From Dehalococcoidia bacterium (GTDB taxonomy: Bacteria; Chloroflexota; Dehalococcoidia; Dehalococcoidales; UBA1222): a DNA stretch of 46,646 bases. How positions within the stretch are numbered: the stretch's first letter is position 1; the number at the start of each line of letters is the position of its first letter. Made by a program: the position numbers and the translations under genes. Location of the stretch: the NCBI GenBank assembly GCA_009779255.1, contig WREQ01000007.1:1-46646 (forward strand), written 5' to 3'. The notes under the pieces were generated by a model. That model saw nothing but the letters and a program-made list of their open reading frames with translations. It was not told where the DNA came from and did not search any database. Shown piece by piece: positions 44,657-46,646 of the stretch.

Positions 44657-44732
44657 TGGTGGGCGGCATAGGATTCGAACCTATGACCCTCTGCGTGTAA
44701 AGCAGATGCTCTAACCGCTGAGCTAGCCGCCC
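44657..44732 (-). tRNA. tRNA-Val (TAC anticodon)
   Basis: On the minus strand acceptor GGGCGGC pairs with GCCGCCC. Anticodon stem TCTGC/GCAGA encloses TTTACAC. D arm GCTCAGCGGTTAGAGC. Discriminator A with encoded CCA. Confidence 0.95.
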
Positions 44733-44865
44733 GTGAGGAGACTGACCGCCTATTTTAGCCTTTCTGGGTTACGCTTGCAAAAATCTTCCCATTGCCGGGG
44801 TACAACGGCCTGTATGTACAGCACAGGGCGAAGACCAACAGACAGATATTCTCCGTGAATGATGT

Positions 44866-45471
44866 TTACACCGTACCCGCCAGCTCCCGTGCACACCCGA
44901 GGTCTTCAAGCGTGTTGATGTTGAAAAAAGAAAGCCGCCGCGGGTCGATAGCATCTATTGCAGCCTCTCCAAGATAGATCGTTCTGACCTGCGGATATAT
45001 GGCGCGGATGCCATCTTCAGTAGACAATCCTGAGAGCAACGGCAGACAGCGCCGCGAATAAATCGCGTGCAGGGGATGTAGTTCGAATTCCAGCGCCATA
45101 GAGCGCAGCCTAGGCACAAGCACGTCATAATCACGGGGCAGCGAGAGCATATATTCTATCAGTCCGCTATTCAGAAACGGCATGTCACAGGCCACGGCAA
45201 AGGCATGTTCGGTGCCAGAGGCGCTCAGTCCGGAATACAGTCCCCGCACCGGGCCGGCTCCCACAGCCATGTCAAGAACCAGCCGGACACCCAGCGGCAA
45301 ATCGCGCGGCTCGTCAGAAACCACCAGTACTTCAGCACAAAGCGGCGCTAGCTTTGTCACCAGCGATTCAAGGATTGTGCGTGTCCCGTCCAGCTTCAGA
45401 CCACACTTGTCCACCCCCAGACGGGAACTCCTCCCTCCGGCCAGAATGACGGCGGTGACGTCAGGTGGCAT
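44866..45471 (-). CDS. mobA: Molybdenum cofactor guanylyltransferase MobA
   Basis: A 201-residue nucleotidyltransferase that attaches GMP to molybdopterin to make the bis-MGD cofactor of DMSO-reductase-type enzymes. The GTP-binding start is AVILAGGRSSRLGVDK. GPVRGLYSGL and VACDMPFLNSGLI (metal-binding Asp) follow, and the C-terminus is FFNINTLEDL. The ATG at 45471 matches the family N-terminus. It implies Mo/W-bis-MGD enzymes elsewhere in the genome. Located between tRNA genes and inside the repeat-flanked segment. Confidence 0.93.
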   Translation of the reverse strand: MPPDVTAVILAGGRSSRLGVDKCGLKLDGTRTILESLVTKLAPLCAEVLVVSDEPRDLPLGVRLVLDMAVGAGPVRGLYSGLSASGTEHAFAVACDMPFLNSGLIEYMLSLPRDYDVLVPRLRSMALEFELHPLHAIYSRRCLPLLSGLSTEDGIRAIYPQVRTIYLGEAAIDAIDPRRLSFFNINTLEDLGCARELAGTV

Positions 45472-45560
45472 GCAATGCTCCGATTTGATAGAAAACGCCT
45501 CTCGCGAGAATAAGAACCCTGCCAAAGACCAAAGGTGTCAACGGGCAGGGTATTTGATAA

Positions 45561-45637
45561 TGGCGCGCTTGGCGGGGCTCGAACCCACGACCTTAGCCTC
45601 CGCAGGGCTACGCTCTATCCAACTGAGCTACAAGCGC
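45561..45637 (-). tRNA. tRNA-Arg (GCG anticodon)
   Basis: On the minus strand acceptor GCGCTTG pairs with CAAGCGC. D arm GCTCAGTTGGATAGAGC. Anticodon stem TAGCC/GGCTA encloses CTGCGGA, giving GCG. T arm GTGGGTTCGAGCCCCGC. Discriminator G with encoded CCA. C35 is the arginine identity base. Most bacteria use ACG (inosine) for these codons. Confidence 0.9.
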
Positions 45638-45640
45638 CGA

Positions 45641-45726
45641 TGGTGCCGAAGGAGAGATTTGAACTCTCACACCCTTTCGAGTACTACGCCCTGAACGTAG
45701 CGCGTCTGCCATTCCGCCACTTCGGC
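45641..45726 (-). tRNA. tRNA-Leu (CAG anticodon)
   Basis: On the minus strand acceptor GCCGAAG pairs with CTTCGGC, except for the last pair at the edge. Anticodon stem CTACG/CGTAG encloses TTCAGGG. A long variable arm is present. CCA is encoded. Three bases upstream of tRNA-Arg in the same orientation. Confidence 0.95.
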
Positions 45727-45931
45727 GATAACACCATTCAGAGATTATAATGGCGGGGGCTGAAGGTGTCAAAAGACAAGACTGCCGGCGCGCCAACAGG
45801 CCGGAAAATGGTGTCCGTACCGGTCGAATGCATTCAGATAGATTGGGGATACATGAAAGACGAGTTATGAGCCTTGCGTGAAGAGTTTTGAGTAATGTCA
45901 CTCGCGGCTTGCCCCACAATCCAGAACAGTC

Positions 45932-46240
45932 ATAAATCCATGCTAGAGGAACGAGCCTGCGAGTGACGAAGCATCCGGAGGAGGTGGTGGATGGTTACTC
46001 CTCACCTCCAGATCCTTCGGTCGCTGCACTCCCTCCAGGATGGACTTGGTCATAAATCCATGCTGGAGGAGAGAGCCTGCGAGTGACGAAGCATCTGGTG
46101 GGGTGGTGGGTGATTGCCCCCTGCCACCAGATCCTTCGGTCGTTACACTCCCTCCAGGATGGACTTGTACAGGACTCATAACTGACCACTGAAAACTGAT
46201 TACTTTCGGCCTTGTGTCACTAATCACCTGAACAAGTACA
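45932..46240 (-). repeat. Inverted composite repeat: head and two 120-bp units
   Basis: Read on the minus strand, the head (46235-46180; TTGTTCAGGTG, ACAAGGCCGAAAGTAATC, AGTTTTCAGTGGTCAG) precedes two units (46170-46051 and 46050-45932). The tail module is missing or unrecognisable. The order and sequence match the copy at 42.6 kb but in opposite orientation. Confidence 0.88.
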
Positions 46241-46245
46241 CCAGT

Positions 46246-46274
46246 TTGACCACACCACCGGCAGGGCATAAAAT
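46246..46274 (+). promoter_or_regulatory. Promoter of the FmdB-type gene
   Basis: TTGACC (46246-46251), a 17-bp spacer and TAAAAT (46269-46274), 18 nt before the start. Confidence 0.7.
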
Positions 46275-46292
46275 TACAGGGGAGAGAAAACC

Positions 46293-46526
46293 ATGCCCAT
46301 CTACGAATACGTTTGTCCTGACTGTAAAACCAAATTCGAGCAAATGCGCCCGATGAGCCAGTCTGATGCATCCGCTGACTGCATCAAATGCGGCGTTTCT
46401 TCCCCGCGCACACTGTCACGCTTCGCCTGCCTCGCCAAAGACGACACCGGCTATACCGCCCCACTTGGAGGAGGCGGGTGCAGCGGCTGCACCTCCGGTT
46501 CATGTGGCAGCTGCGGCGCGGGCTGA
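46293..46526 (+). CDS. FmdB-family zinc-ribbon protein
   Basis: A 77-residue protein with the classical FmdB/CxxC_CxxC_SSSS start MPIYEYVCPDCKTKFE, a second pair CIKCG at about 36-40, and a glycine/cysteine-rich tail (GGGGCSGCTSGSCGSCGAG). The family is named for a putative regulator of formamide/acetamide metabolism, but its function is not established. GGGAGAG lies before the ATG and a clear promoter upstream. After it (46527-46646) no feature is visible before the window ends. Confidence 0.92.
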   Translation: MPIYEYVCPDCKTKFEQMRPMSQSDASADCIKCGVSSPRTLSRFACLAKDDTGYTAPLGGGGCSGCTSGSCGSCGAG

Positions 46527-46646
46527 CGCCTTCTTGCCTCTTTTCTTTCGGATAGGAACCATGACTCTTACAAGGTAATTCCTGTTATCCCCCATGCAGA
46601 TTTCATTAAGCGGATATTCTTCATAAAAATCACCGCAGATTTCGTA

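Overview
The window is a bacterial chromosome segment of about 46.6 kb. It is most likely from the Chloroflexota, class Dehalococcoidia or a close relative. That is inferred from protein character and gene content (HspR beside a ClpC-type ATPase, the TIGR03936/DUF2344 protein, a DUF5679 ribbon protein, a short FSA-type transaldolase, several leaderless genes). No rRNA is present to confirm it. A five-heme lipoprotein cytochrome and a serpin lipoprotein suggest something other than a minimal organohalide-respiring Dehalococcoides.

Layout. 1-0.4 kb: tandem 120-bp repeats. 0.4-5.3 kb, minus strand: transaldolase-rho, pyrG, and a small lipoprotein pair of which one is frameshifted. 5.7-10.2 kb, plus: a dnaJ-like/hspR/clpC stress operon and a VTT membrane protein. 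10.2-15 kb: purine synthesis (purF, purM, purH) with a small membrane protein and a degenerate repeat. 15.2-19.3 kb: zinc-finger protein, tilS, DUF2344 protein, CNNM/CorC protein. 19.5-22.7 kb: tsaD and a CIRCE-controlled groES-groEL operon. 23.0-23.9 kb: remains of a GntR/ABC/response-regulator cassette. 24-26.7 kb: M16 peptidase and five tRNA genes. 26.8-28.3 kb: an unrecognised accessory protein beside a helix-turn-helix/coiled-coil protein. 28.5-30.7 kb: an ABC exporter/MarR operon with two operators. 31-37 kb: DUF5679 protein, multiheme cytochrome, GGCT-like protein, L25, amidohydrolase, thpR, zinc ribbon, comF. 37.4-42.5 kb, minus: DUF5655 remnant, radC, dnaE, MerR-like regulator. 42.6-46.2 kb: serpin, mobA and three tRNAs between oppositely oriented copies of the composite repeat. 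The window ends with an FmdB-type protein.

Three signals stand out beyond the genes. (1) A motif ending in CATACA (CACACA once) sits exactly 5 bp upstream of the -35 box of four separate promoters: pyrG, two small membrane-protein genes and a zinc-ribbon gene. It looks like an undescribed regulon site. (2) Many genes have a good -10 box only 6-13 nt before the start codon and no Shine-Dalgarno, so leaderless transcripts are common. (3) A modular repeat family, with 120-bp imperfectly palindromic units and conserved flanks, occurs at four places. Start codons were adjusted from the longest frame wherever a Shine-Dalgarno, promoter or family N-terminus argued for it.
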